Shown here: positions 34,536 to 41,408 of the stretch, piece by piece
How positions within the stretch are numbered: position 1 is the first letter of the stretch
How the letters are laid out: each line of letters begins with the position of its first letter
From: JAMLHH01 sp037189845
GTDB lineage: Bacteria; Bacteroidota; Bacteroidia; Chitinophagales; JADIYW01
Assembly (NCBI GenBank): GCA_037189845.1
Contig: JBBCIS010000001.1
Span: 716,041 to 780,040, forward strand
Direction of reading: 5' to 3'
DNA length: 64,000 bases
Made by a program: the position numbers and the translations under genes
Notes under the pieces: generated by a model
The model's input: the letters and a program-made list of their open reading frames with translations, nothing else
What the model was told of the DNA's origin: nothing
The model's database searches: none

Positions 34536-35447
34536 TCAATATTGCATTGTTTGAATTCTTCTTGGTCCCAAGATTATTTCCAATACCTCATGTCTTTCAA
34601 CAATTCGTGAAACCCAAAATAAGTGATTGTAATCTTTGAGATATTTTCTCTCCTCATCCCATTTTCTTTTTACCGATTCTATTTGCTCTGTTGTCCAAAT
34701 TTGTTTAGCGGTATTATCTGTTTTCAATTCGTTTCTAACAAATATTAATTCAGCAATAAATCGTTCCTCAACTTTTTGTTCTGCTTGGTATCTCAAGACA
34801 AATAGAGCCGGAATGCAAAGAATTAGAACAATGAAAAATCTAAAAGTAGTTCTTAGTCGTTTACCATTTTTAATCCGAATCTTTCTAATGAATGTTAAGA
34901 TGAAAAGTATGAGTAGGCATCCAAACAAATGAAAATACCTTATTCTATTGTTGAATGATTTGTCCGTCCAACCAACCCACGACTCGTATTTGTCAGGATG
35001 CTTTGCTTTATACTCTTCAATGTATTTCGTTCTTAACTGGTCAATTACATTATAAGAACCAGTCGTATCTGTGCTATATTGGGCTATGTCAGTTAGGTCT
35101 TCCTTTACAATATACTCTCTCATAAACTCATCGTTTGAGTAAACAAAGTCAAATGGGAAGAGCCGTATTGAAGAAATAAAACTTGTCGCACTGTTGAATA
35201 GTGCTAAATAAATGAGTCCTGAAATAAGAAGTATAAAAGGTAATTTAGTCCACAGCTCAAATTGTTGAAGTATTTTCTTCGTTCTTTCAAAACTTTCGCT
35301 TGCAACATATTTTTCAAGTTGACTTTTGATTGAAATATTGTCAAAAGCAAATCTGAAAAGCAAGTAGAAAATGATGTGAAATAAAATAATAGGATAGATG
35401 TTATCCCAGAAAGATGTTATGTCAGAGTATATGTCGTTTACATTCAT
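34536..35447 (-). CDS. Hypothetical membrane protein
   Basis: A 303-residue protein with about four hydrophobic segments (residues about 15-33, 68-88, 170-188 and 200-218) and a charged C-terminal region (VKRKWDEERKYLKDYNHLFWVSRIVERHEVLEI). No motif or family is recognised. It is AT-rich and island-located, and is followed on the minus strand by element A and preceded by element B, as expected for a cassette-borne gene. Confidence 0.65.
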   Translation of the reverse strand: MNVNDIYSDITSFWDNIYPIILFHIIFYLLFRFAFDNISIKSQLEKYVASESFERTKKILQQFELWTKLPFILLISGLIYLALFNSATSFISSIRLFPFDFVYSNDEFMREYIVKEDLTDIAQYSTDTTGSYNVIDQLRTKYIEEYKAKHPDKYESWVGWTDKSFNNRIRYFHLFGCLLILFILTFIRKIRIKNGKRLRTTFRFFIVLILCIPALFVLRYQAEQKVEERFIAELIFVRNELKTDNTAKQIWTTEQIESVKRKWDEERKYLKDYNHLFWVSRIVERHEVLEIILGPRRIQTMQY

Positions 35448-35490
35448 TTCTTGCAGTTAGTTTAATGATTGCACTGTCGTTCAAAGCTTG

Positions 35491-35624
35491 CTGCTAATGG
35501 TTTGCGGCTTGGTGTAGTGGCGGATTTTTAGCACAAGAAATCAATCGAAGAACGGAAGCTGAACCTTGTACAAATGTCCAATGGAAGCCTTTCTGCCCCG
35601 CTTTTGGAAATACCATCTTAGCAG
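35491..35624 (-). repeat. Long imperfect palindrome, element B
   Basis: The ends are CTGCTAATGGT (35491-35501) and ACCATCTTAGCAG (35612-35624), which pair over 11 bases with a two-base bulge; GCGG (35504-35507) pairs with CCGC (35598-35601). The internal block 35516-35550 matches element A. It lies directly downstream of the 35632 gene and upstream of the 35447 start. The shape recalls an integron attC site, though the core heptamers are not the consensus. Confidence 0.6.
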
Positions 35625-35631
35625 AAGTTTT

Positions 35632-36387
35632 TTATCTTCTAAATATTTTTATAACTACACCGAATATGATTTTTGTGTCTCGACCTACTTCGGAAGAATC
35701 TAATTCTTGTAAATATTCTTCAGGTAAGTCTGAATAATCGTTAGTCGATTTAATTGTAAACACTTTGTCTATTATTTCAAAATCGGTTGAACTAAAATTT
35801 ACTTGCTCTGATATTTCTGATTTGAGTTCGGTGATGAATCTTTCCTTTGCCTTTAATAGGCTTTCTGTTTTAGATAAGCGAATATTTCCACCAAGTTTCT
35901 TTACAAATATTGAGAAGCAGCTTTCAATTGAATTATCAAAATCTTGTAATTCGTTTTCCATTGACTCAACAAGTCTATTAATATCTTCAATCAGTAATTC
36001 TGTTGAGGGATTAATTCCTTTCAATTCAATACCGTGCTTACTTGAAAAATGACTGTAATAGTTTTGTTCTGTAATTGTTAGTCCAATATCTATACGTCCA
36101 GATCTAGTTGGGCCGTTTACTGTTGTTGGACGAGTTACAATATCATTATTGAATAGTTCGTTCCCAGATTCTCTATAGGGGAAGAAAGCATTTTTGAAAA
36201 ATAAGTCAGCATCATATTCGAGGTTTATTACGAATTTCCCATTCTCATAATCTAAGAGTTTTTGAGCAGTCGTTACTGTTAAAAGGTATTCAATTATACT
36301 TGAAGTTGCATCATTTGTATATGCTTGATTAAATCTTTCATTAAGGAAATATCCCTCTCTAAGTCCTTCAAATAGATTATCTGTCAT
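35632..36387 (-). CDS. Hypothetical protein, possible PD-(D/E)xK-type nuclease
   Basis: A 251-residue acidic protein. RSGRIDIGLTITEQNYYSHFSSKHGIELKGINPS has the D-x(15-25)-E-x-K spacing of PD-(D/E)xK nucleases (D99 area, then IELKG), followed by a helical region (LLIEDINRLVESMENELQDFDNSIES). This is a pattern match only. No known restriction or defence partner is adjacent, but its place in the island fits a defence or accessory cargo gene. Confidence 0.6.
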   Translation of the reverse strand: MTDNLFEGLREGYFLNERFNQAYTNDATSSIIEYLLTVTTAQKLLDYENGKFVINLEYDADLFFKNAFFPYRESGNELFNNDIVTRPTTVNGPTRSGRIDIGLTITEQNYYSHFSSKHGIELKGINPSTELLIEDINRLVESMENELQDFDNSIESCFSIFVKKLGGNIRLSKTESLLKAKERFITELKSEISEQVNFSSTDFEIIDKVFTIKSTNDYSDLPEEYLQELDSSEVGRDTKIIFGVVIKIFRR

Positions 36388-37098
36388 TTTTATTGTCTTC
36401 TTTGTCTGTAAAATTTCTGTTAACTGCTAAATATACGCAAATATCTATATTATTTATTGTTTTGTGGTGTATAGTTTGTTGATTTTGAAACACATTGATT
36501 TTCAATTAGATATTTTCTTCTTGGATATGATAAGTGGTTTTGCATTTTGTATATTAATTTCAACTTTGCAGTTCTGGAAATATTTGTTTTGCACATGTAG
36601 ATTTTTGCAAAAAGGAGTTCGTATACTTTGTTTGGTTACTCAACCTCCGATTAACGGCTCCGCCGCCGCCCGGATAGAACGAAATATCACCCGCCGCATT
36701 TCGACTATCGCTCAATGACCGCGGTGGGAAGATGTAGTGATACCGATTATATATCTGTAATAGCCCAATCTTATTGGACTAAACAGCTATTATATCGGCA
36801 TTAACCATTCTAAAATTTTTAAAATCGTTTGGACTCTTTGAAAATTAGAATTGGTATTATAGCCGGATAAGCTGCCAATGAAATAGTATCAGGTATAGGG
36901 TATTGAGTATTGGGACATGAATACAGAAAGATAATTGAGAACCAAGAATCAAGACGAAAAGACTTACACGTTTATCTATTTTGCAGGTAGGAGTAGAGTT
37001 TATGAGAATTTTTAAGAGAAAAGTTTGTTCTGTTAATGTTGTTTTAATATCTCAGCTATTGTATGAATGAAAATAATTCTTTTTATTTGCAACCAATT
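36388..37098. other. Gene-poor spacer at the right edge of the island
   Basis: No convincing gene. An AT-rich stretch is interrupted by a GC-rich patch at about 36640-36730 (CTCCGCCGCCGCCCGG, then CACCCGCCGCATTTCG and GACCGCGGTGGG), unlike its surroundings. An 84-codon plus-strand frame (36464-36718) runs into this patch and has no protein-like features. The patch may be the last boundary element of the island. The promoter of the aromatic operon must lie near 36980-37090, but no confident box was found. Confidence 0.4.
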
Positions 37099-37140
37099 AT
37101 GGAAAAAGCATTCTTTTACAGCTATTACTTTAATCTCTAA
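37099..37140 (+). CDS. Phe/Tyr-rich leader peptide of the aromatic operon
   Basis: ATG GAA AAA GCA TTC TTT TAC AGC TAT TAC TTT AAT CTC TAA encodes MEKAFFYSYYFNL: 13 residues of which three are Phe and three are Tyr, clustered in seven codons. It lies 78 bases ahead of the prephenate dehydratase ATG and just upstream of a terminator hairpin. Density and placement are those of attenuator leader peptides such as PheL. It is read as a sensor of charged tRNA-Phe and tRNA-Tyr. A longer overlapping frame (37067-37171) has no such codon cluster. Confidence 0.75.
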   Translation: MEKAFFYSYYFNL

Positions 37141-37180
37141 ACATGGGACTGAAATAGCTATATCTGAATGATAGAATAAT

Positions 37181-37209
37181 AAGGTCCCGAAGTTCGGGAC
37201 TTTTTTTTT
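37181..37209 (+). terminator. Attenuator terminator hairpin
   Basis: Stem of seven perfect pairs (GTCCCGA/TCGGGAC) that can extend by G-U and two A-U pairs, a three-base loop and a run of nine T. It ends 8 bases before the ATG of prephenate dehydratase. A factor-independent terminator in a leader has no use except conditional readthrough. Confidence 0.8.
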
Positions 37210-37217
37210 GAACAAAT

Positions 37218-38060
37218 ATGAGTACAAAGGTTGCCATACAAGGATTTAAAGCGTCGTTCCACGAGATCGCTGCTTATACTTTTTTCGGAAGAGAAATCGA
37301 AACTATTGAGTGTGATACTTTTCAGGCGCTCTTTGATTCGATAGCTCCCGACCGTGCCGCTGACTATGCGGTCATGGCGATAGAAAACTCTGTAGCTGGA
37401 GCTATTTTGCCGAATTATGCAAGGCTGAGAGAAGCTGAGCTGGAAATATTCGGTGAGGTGTATCTCCGTATAGAGATGAATCTGATGGCGCTGCCGGGTG
37501 AAACGATCAACTCTATTACTGAGGTGCATTCGCATCCGATGGCTTTGTTGCAGACACAGCAGTATTTCAGACAGTTTCCGCATATACAATTGGTGGAATC
37601 CAGAGATACGGCGCTGAGTGCTATAGAAATTGTAGAACAAGGTATCAAAGGTCGTGGCGCATTGGGCAGTAAGCTGATTGCCGAAACTTTTGGCCTGGAT
37701 GTACTGGCCGAAGGGATAGAGACGAATAAAAGGAATTTTACCAGATTTCTGGTGCTGAAAAGGGTAGGTGCTGCTTCACCGATGCAGGAAAGTGTGCCGA
37801 ATAAGGCTTCGCTTTCTTTTAGAGCATTGCACAGACCGGGCAGCTTGTCTGCTGCTTTGTCAGCGATGGCGATGTTTGGGATGAACCTGTCCAAAATTCA
37901 GTCTCTGCCTGTACTGGGAGAGGAGTGGCAGTATTATATGTATGTAGATCTGGAGTTTGATGACTATGAGAGCTACAAGGAAATGTTGAAAGTGCTGCAA
38001 CCTTTGACCAACGATTTGAAAATTTTAGGAGAATACACACAAGGACAGAAATATTTATGA
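37218..38060 (+). CDS. pheA: Prephenate dehydratase
   Basis: A 280-residue monofunctional enzyme. The catalytic domain shows VAIQGFKASFHEIAAY, then YAVMAIENSVAGAILPNY, and the NKRNFTRFLVL threonine motif at about residue 172. A C-terminal ACT domain follows (FRALHRPGSLSAALSAMAMFGMNLSKIQSLP). The Phe-binding ESRP motif of feedback-sensitive enzymes reads QSLP here, so inhibition by Phe may be altered. It converts prephenate to phenylpyruvate. Start by ATG 8 bases after the attenuator T run; stop overlaps the next start (ATGA). Confidence 0.93.
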   Translation: MSTKVAIQGFKASFHEIAAYTFFGREIETIECDTFQALFDSIAPDRAADYAVMAIENSVAGAILPNYARLREAELEIFGEVYLRIEMNLMALPGETINSITEVHSHPMALLQTQQYFRQFPHIQLVESRDTALSAIEIVEQGIKGRGALGSKLIAETFGLDVLAEGIETNKRNFTRFLVLKRVGAASPMQESVPNKASLSFRALHRPGSLSAALSAMAMFGMNLSKIQSLPVLGEEWQYYMYVDLEFDDYESYKEMLKVLQPLTNDLKILGEYTQGQKYL

Positions 38061-39223
38061 TCATCGCACCCGCACATAAATTAGATTATATACAGGAGTA
38101 CTACTTTTCCAGAAAGCTGAGAGAAGTGGCTCATATGGTCGCTGCCGGTAAACCTGTGATCAATCTCGGTATCGGCAATCCGGATCAGGCACCTGCACAG
38201 GAAGTCGTGAAGGCTCTGCAGGACTCTGCTGCCAATCCTAAAAATCATGGCTACCAAAGCTATATAGGTATTCCAGCTTTGAGAAAAGCAATGACAGACT
38301 GGTATCTGCATACTTATGATGTGACTTTAGACCCGAATATTGAAATGTTGCCTTTGTTGGGCTCAAAAGAAGGGATTACTCACATCAATCAGGCATTTTT
38401 GAATCCGGGTGATAAAGTATTGATTCCGAATCCGGGATATCCTACTTATGCTTCTGCGGCAAGATTGTCCGGAGCGATACCTGTGACGTATGATCTGGAT
38501 GAAAACAATGGCTGGGCACCGGATTGGTCATCTGTTGCTGAAGAAGATCTGAAAGAAGCTAAAATCATCTGGGTCAACTATCCGCACATGCCTACGGGAG
38601 CGGCAGGTAGTGAAGATATCTTTAAAGATGTTCTGGAAAAAGCACTGAAATACAAACTCTTGGTAGTCAATGACAATCCATATAGTCTGGTATTACCGAA
38701 AGGCCGTGCGGTATCTTTCCTTCAGCTGGAAGGAGCTAAAGAAGCGGTGATAGAACTGAACTCGCTGTCCAAATCTCACAATCTGGCAGGAGCGAGAGTC
38801 GGAATGATTGCCGGAGATAAAGCATACATAGATACGATACTGAAAGTAAAATCCAATGTGGATTCGGGGATGTACCTGCCTGTACAGGAAGCGGCAGTTG
38901 CGGCACTTGGTTTGTCTGATGAATGGCATGCTGAGCGAAATGCAGTTTATGCTTCCAGATTAGCTTTGGCAAAAGGTATCATGGATGCCATGAATTGTGT
39001 ATATAGTGATGATCAGGTAGGCATGTTCCTTTGGGCAAAAATTCCTGATACATATAATCATGTAGAAGAACTTACGGAGAAAGTTCTGCATGAAGCAAAT
39101 GTATTCCTGACGCCGGGATTTATTTTCGGTACTAAAGGAGAAAGATATGTACGTATTTCACTTTGTTGTAACAATGAAATGCTTGAACAGGCGTTGAACA
39201 GAATCAAATCTCTTGCATTATGA
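38057..39223 (+). CDS. PLP-dependent aminotransferase class I (aromatic or prephenate)
   Basis: A 388-residue fold-type I aminotransferase. The PLP lysine is K239 in LNSLSKSHNLAGARVG; other marks are PVINLGIGNPDQAP, PNPGYPTYASAARLSG, NYPHMPTGA and LTPGFIFGTKGERYVRISL. It overlaps pheA and tyrA by 4 bases each, so it is translationally coupled in the Phe/Tyr operon. The natural inference is that it transaminates phenylpyruvate and 4-hydroxyphenylpyruvate (or prephenate). Sequence alone does not distinguish it from an aspartate or alanine-type enzyme. Confidence 0.88.
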   Translation: MIIAPAHKLDYIQEYYFSRKLREVAHMVAAGKPVINLGIGNPDQAPAQEVVKALQDSAANPKNHGYQSYIGIPALRKAMTDWYLHTYDVTLDPNIEMLPLLGSKEGITHINQAFLNPGDKVLIPNPGYPTYASAARLSGAIPVTYDLDENNGWAPDWSSVAEEDLKEAKIIWVNYPHMPTGAAGSEDIFKDVLEKALKYKLLVVNDNPYSLVLPKGRAVSFLQLEGAKEAVIELNSLSKSHNLAGARVGMIAGDKAYIDTILKVKSNVDSGMYLPVQEAAVAALGLSDEWHAERNAVYASRLALAKGIMDAMNCVYSDDQVGMFLWAKIPDTYNHVEELTEKVLHEANVFLTPGFIFGTKGERYVRISLCCNNEMLEQALNRIKSLAL

Positions 39224-40065
39224 AAAAGGTAGCGATTCTGGGAATGGGTTTGATAGGTGGTTCTGCCGGGATAGATCTCAAAAAGAGAGGCTTTGCCTCT
39301 GAGATCATCGGGGTAGGTCGTTCTGCTGCCAATATCGCAAAGGCATTGGAATTGGGACTGGCAGATAAAATGGTCTCTAAAACAGAAGCCGTACAGGAAG
39401 CTGATGTCATCATTCTGGCTGTTCCGGTGAATATTCTGATAGATGAGCTGAAATTTGTACTGGACAATATGCGTCCTGATGCGGTAGTGACGGATATGGG
39501 TTCTACCAAATCCAAAATGGTGGACGCTGTTCAACAACATCCGTTGAGAAAACGTTATGTGCCGAGTCATCCGATGGCAGGTACGGAGTTTTCCGGGCCT
39601 ATGGCAGCTTTTTCGGGATTGTTTGACGGCAAAGTTTCTATCATCTGTGACAAGGAAGATTCTGATGAAGATGCAGTAGAAATTGTAGAAAATCTGTATC
39701 GTACACTGGGCATGAAGCTCTTGTACATGGATGCGGTTTCGCATGATCTGCATGCAGCTTATGTATCTCACGTATCGCATATCACGAGCTTTGTACTGGG
39801 AGCAACGGTACTGGAAAAAGAAAAAAGCGAAAAAGCTATTCTGAGCATGGCGGGTGGTGGTTTTGAATCTACTGTGCGACTTGCTAAAAGCTCGCCCGAA
39901 ATGTGGTCACAGATTTTTGAGCAGAATGCAGACAATATTGTGGAGGTGTTGGATACTTATATTGATAAAATGACTGTCTTCCGCCAGAAAATCAAAGAAG
40001 GAGATTTCGATTACCTGAAAAACTTTATGGCTGAGACCAACGACATAAAACGAATTTTAAAATAA
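39220..40065 (+). CDS. tyrA: Prephenate dehydrogenase
   Basis: A 281-residue TyrA-type dehydrogenase. The N-terminal Rossmann motif AILGMGLIGGSAGIDLKKRG binds NAD(P); DMGSTKSKMV, VPSHPMAGTEFSGP with the catalytic histidine region and the helical AAYVSHVSHITSF follow. No C-terminal ACT domain is present. It oxidatively decarboxylates prephenate to 4-hydroxyphenylpyruvate. Start overlaps the aminotransferase stop (ATGA); aroF-type gene follows after 23 bases. Confidence 0.93.
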   Translation: MKKVAILGMGLIGGSAGIDLKKRGFASEIIGVGRSAANIAKALELGLADKMVSKTEAVQEADVIILAVPVNILIDELKFVLDNMRPDAVVTDMGSTKSKMVDAVQQHPLRKRYVPSHPMAGTEFSGPMAAFSGLFDGKVSIICDKEDSDEDAVEIVENLYRTLGMKLLYMDAVSHDLHAAYVSHVSHITSFVLGATVLEKEKSEKAILSMAGGGFESTVRLAKSSPEMWSQIFEQNADNIVEVLDTYIDKMTVFRQKIKEGDFDYLKNFMAETNDIKRILK

Positions 40066-40088
40066 CTCTAACGATAAAACAAACAATT

Positions 40089-41165
40089 ATGGGAGAATTA
40101 AATATCGCGCCCTTATCATCATGGGGCATAGATTCAGAAAGACCTATCATTATTTCAGGTCCATGCAGCGCTGAATCTGAAGAACAAGTACTGGAAACTG
40201 CACAGAGATTGGCTGATAAAGGTATCGACGTATTGAGAGCAGGTATCTGGAAACCAAGAACCCGTCCGGGATCTTTTGAAGGATTGGGACGTATCGCTTT
40301 GCCTTGGTTGAAAAAAGCAGGTGAGCAAATCGGCAAACCTATCGCAGTAGAAGTAGCTACGAGAGAGCACGTATTCGACTGTCTGAAAGCGGGTGTAGAT
40401 ATCCTTTGGATTGGTGCACGTACGACTGCTAACCCATTCTCTGTACAGGAAATTGCAGACGCATTGGAAGGTGTAGACATTCCGGTGATTGTAAAAAATC
40501 CGGTAAATCCAGATTTGCAGTTGTGGATTGGTGCACTGGAGCGTATCAACAGAGCAGGCATCACTAAAATCGGAGCACTTCACAGAGGTTTCTCTTCTCA
40601 TGACAAATCCAAATACAGAAACAAACCGATGTGGGAGTTTGCTGTAGAATTGAAAAGACTATACCCTAATCTGCCTATTTTCAACGACCCTTCTCACATC
40701 TGTGGCAACAGAGAATTACTTTCTTCAGTAGCTCAAAAAGCTTTGGATTTGGACTTTGACGGATTGATGCTGGAGTCTCACAGAGATCCTGACAAAGCAT
40801 GGTCTGATGCTGCTCAGCAAGTTACTCCAGAGCGTTTAGGCGAGATTGTTTCCGGTCTGGTTATCCGTGAAGCGAATCAGGAAGTTACGGCATTTAAATT
40901 AGAAGAATTGCGTAACCAGATCGACAGAGTAGATAACTACATCATGGATATCTTATCTGAGCGTATGGAGATCGCTAAAAAAATCGGTCAGTTCAAACGC
41001 GACAACAATATCACGATCTTACAGTCTTCAAGATGGGATGAGATTGTTCACGACAGAATCCAGAAAGGTACTCAGAAAGAGTTGACAGAAGATTTTATCA
41101 AAGATCTTTTTGAAGCCATCCACCAGGAGTCTATCCGTCATCAGACAAAAGTGATGAACGACTAA
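40089..41165 (+). CDS. Bifunctional DAHP synthase / chorismate mutase
   Basis: A 358-residue protein. Residues about 15-265 form a type I-beta DAHP synthase: IISGPCSAESEEQVLETA, LRAGIWKPRTRPGSFEGLG, WIGARTTANPF, HRGFSSHDKSKYRN and FNDPSHICGNRELL with metal and substrate residues. Residues about 270-350 are an AroQ chorismate mutase (KLEELRNQIDRVDNYIMDILSERM, KIGQFKRDNN). The fusion couples the first committed step of the shikimate pathway with the branch point, and prephenate may regulate the synthase allosterically as in related Bacillus and Listeria fusions of opposite domain order. Last gene of the operon. Confidence 0.93.
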   Translation: MGELNIAPLSSWGIDSERPIIISGPCSAESEEQVLETAQRLADKGIDVLRAGIWKPRTRPGSFEGLGRIALPWLKKAGEQIGKPIAVEVATREHVFDCLKAGVDILWIGARTTANPFSVQEIADALEGVDIPVIVKNPVNPDLQLWIGALERINRAGITKIGALHRGFSSHDKSKYRNKPMWEFAVELKRLYPNLPIFNDPSHICGNRELLSSVAQKALDLDFDGLMLESHRDPDKAWSDAAQQVTPERLGEIVSGLVIREANQEVTAFKLEELRNQIDRVDNYIMDILSERMEIAKKIGQFKRDNNITILQSSRWDEIVHDRIQKGTQKELTEDFIKDLFEAIHQESIRHQTKVMND

Positions 41166-41213
41166 TAGAGTCAGGATAAGGATGTGCCAGTTGACAAATA
41201 TGTCATGCTAGGG

Positions 41214-41251
41214 TCAGTGAGTTTTTGGTCACTGAGCGTAGCCGAAGTGAC
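41214..41251. repeat. REP-like hairpin element
   Basis: TCAGTGA (41214-41220) pairs with TCACTGA (41229-41235), and alternatively GTCACT (41228-41233) pairs with AGTGAC (41246-41251) around GAGCGTAGCCGA. This family of short palindromes is scattered in many Bacteroidota intergenic regions. No further function is evident. Confidence 0.4.
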
Positions 41252-41321
41252 TAACTGAAAGCATCTGAATTAAAACGAAGAAAGACCCTTACATGGTGAT
41301 ATTTCTTTTAAAATAAAATAC

Positions 41322-41355
41322 AAGTCCCTGAGAACAATTTCAGGGACTTCCTTTT
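41322..41355 (+). terminator. Terminator of the aromatic operon
   Basis: AAGTCCCTGA (41322-41331) pairs perfectly with TCAGGGACTT (41340-41349), followed by CCTTTTTTAT. It is 157 bases after the DAHP synthase stop and 54 before the convergent gene stop; the A-rich 5' flank suggests use in both directions. Confidence 0.8.
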
Positions 41356-41408
41356 TTATTTATTTGTAAATCCAAGGAATTTCAGAAAAGAAACGCTGCC
41401 TTTAGAAA

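Larger units (their letters stand above)
37099..37209 (+). promoter_or_regulatory. Transcription attenuator of the Phe/Tyr biosynthesis operon
   Basis: Three mutually exclusive pairings are visible. Stem 1:2 is AGCTATT (37120-37126, inside the Tyr codons) with AATAGCT (37153-37159). The antiterminator is TGGGACT (37144-37150) with GGTCCCG (37183-37189). The terminator is GTCCCGA (37184-37190) with TCGGGAC (37194-37200), then nine T. A ribosome stalled at Phe or Tyr codons would mask strand 1 and free the antiterminator strand; a ribosome at the stop codon (37138-37140) would cover about 37150 and let the terminator form. Fold logic is inference; the pairings are read directly. Confidence 0.75.

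Noticed and set aside
34324..34539. A 71-codon frame between the AraC gene and the membrane protein
   Set aside because: It coincides with palindromic element A and has no protein-like features.
34365..35624. A canonical class 1-type integron cassette array
   Set aside because: No integrase and no consensus attC core heptamers; kept only as a cassette-like hypothesis.
36464..36718. An 84-codon plus-strand frame in the spacer before the aromatic operon
   Set aside because: It runs through AT-rich and then GC-rich noncoding-looking sequence, with no homology or context.
37067..37171. A 34-codon frame starting 32 bases before the proposed leader peptide
   Set aside because: It overlaps the leader in another frame and has no clustered regulatory codons, whereas the 13-codon frame has six aromatic codons at the right place.
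39058..39780. A 240-codon open frame antisense to the aminotransferase and tyrA genes
   Set aside because: It is the complement of two securely identified enzymes, with unnatural composition (many His, Arg, Ser) and no family motif.
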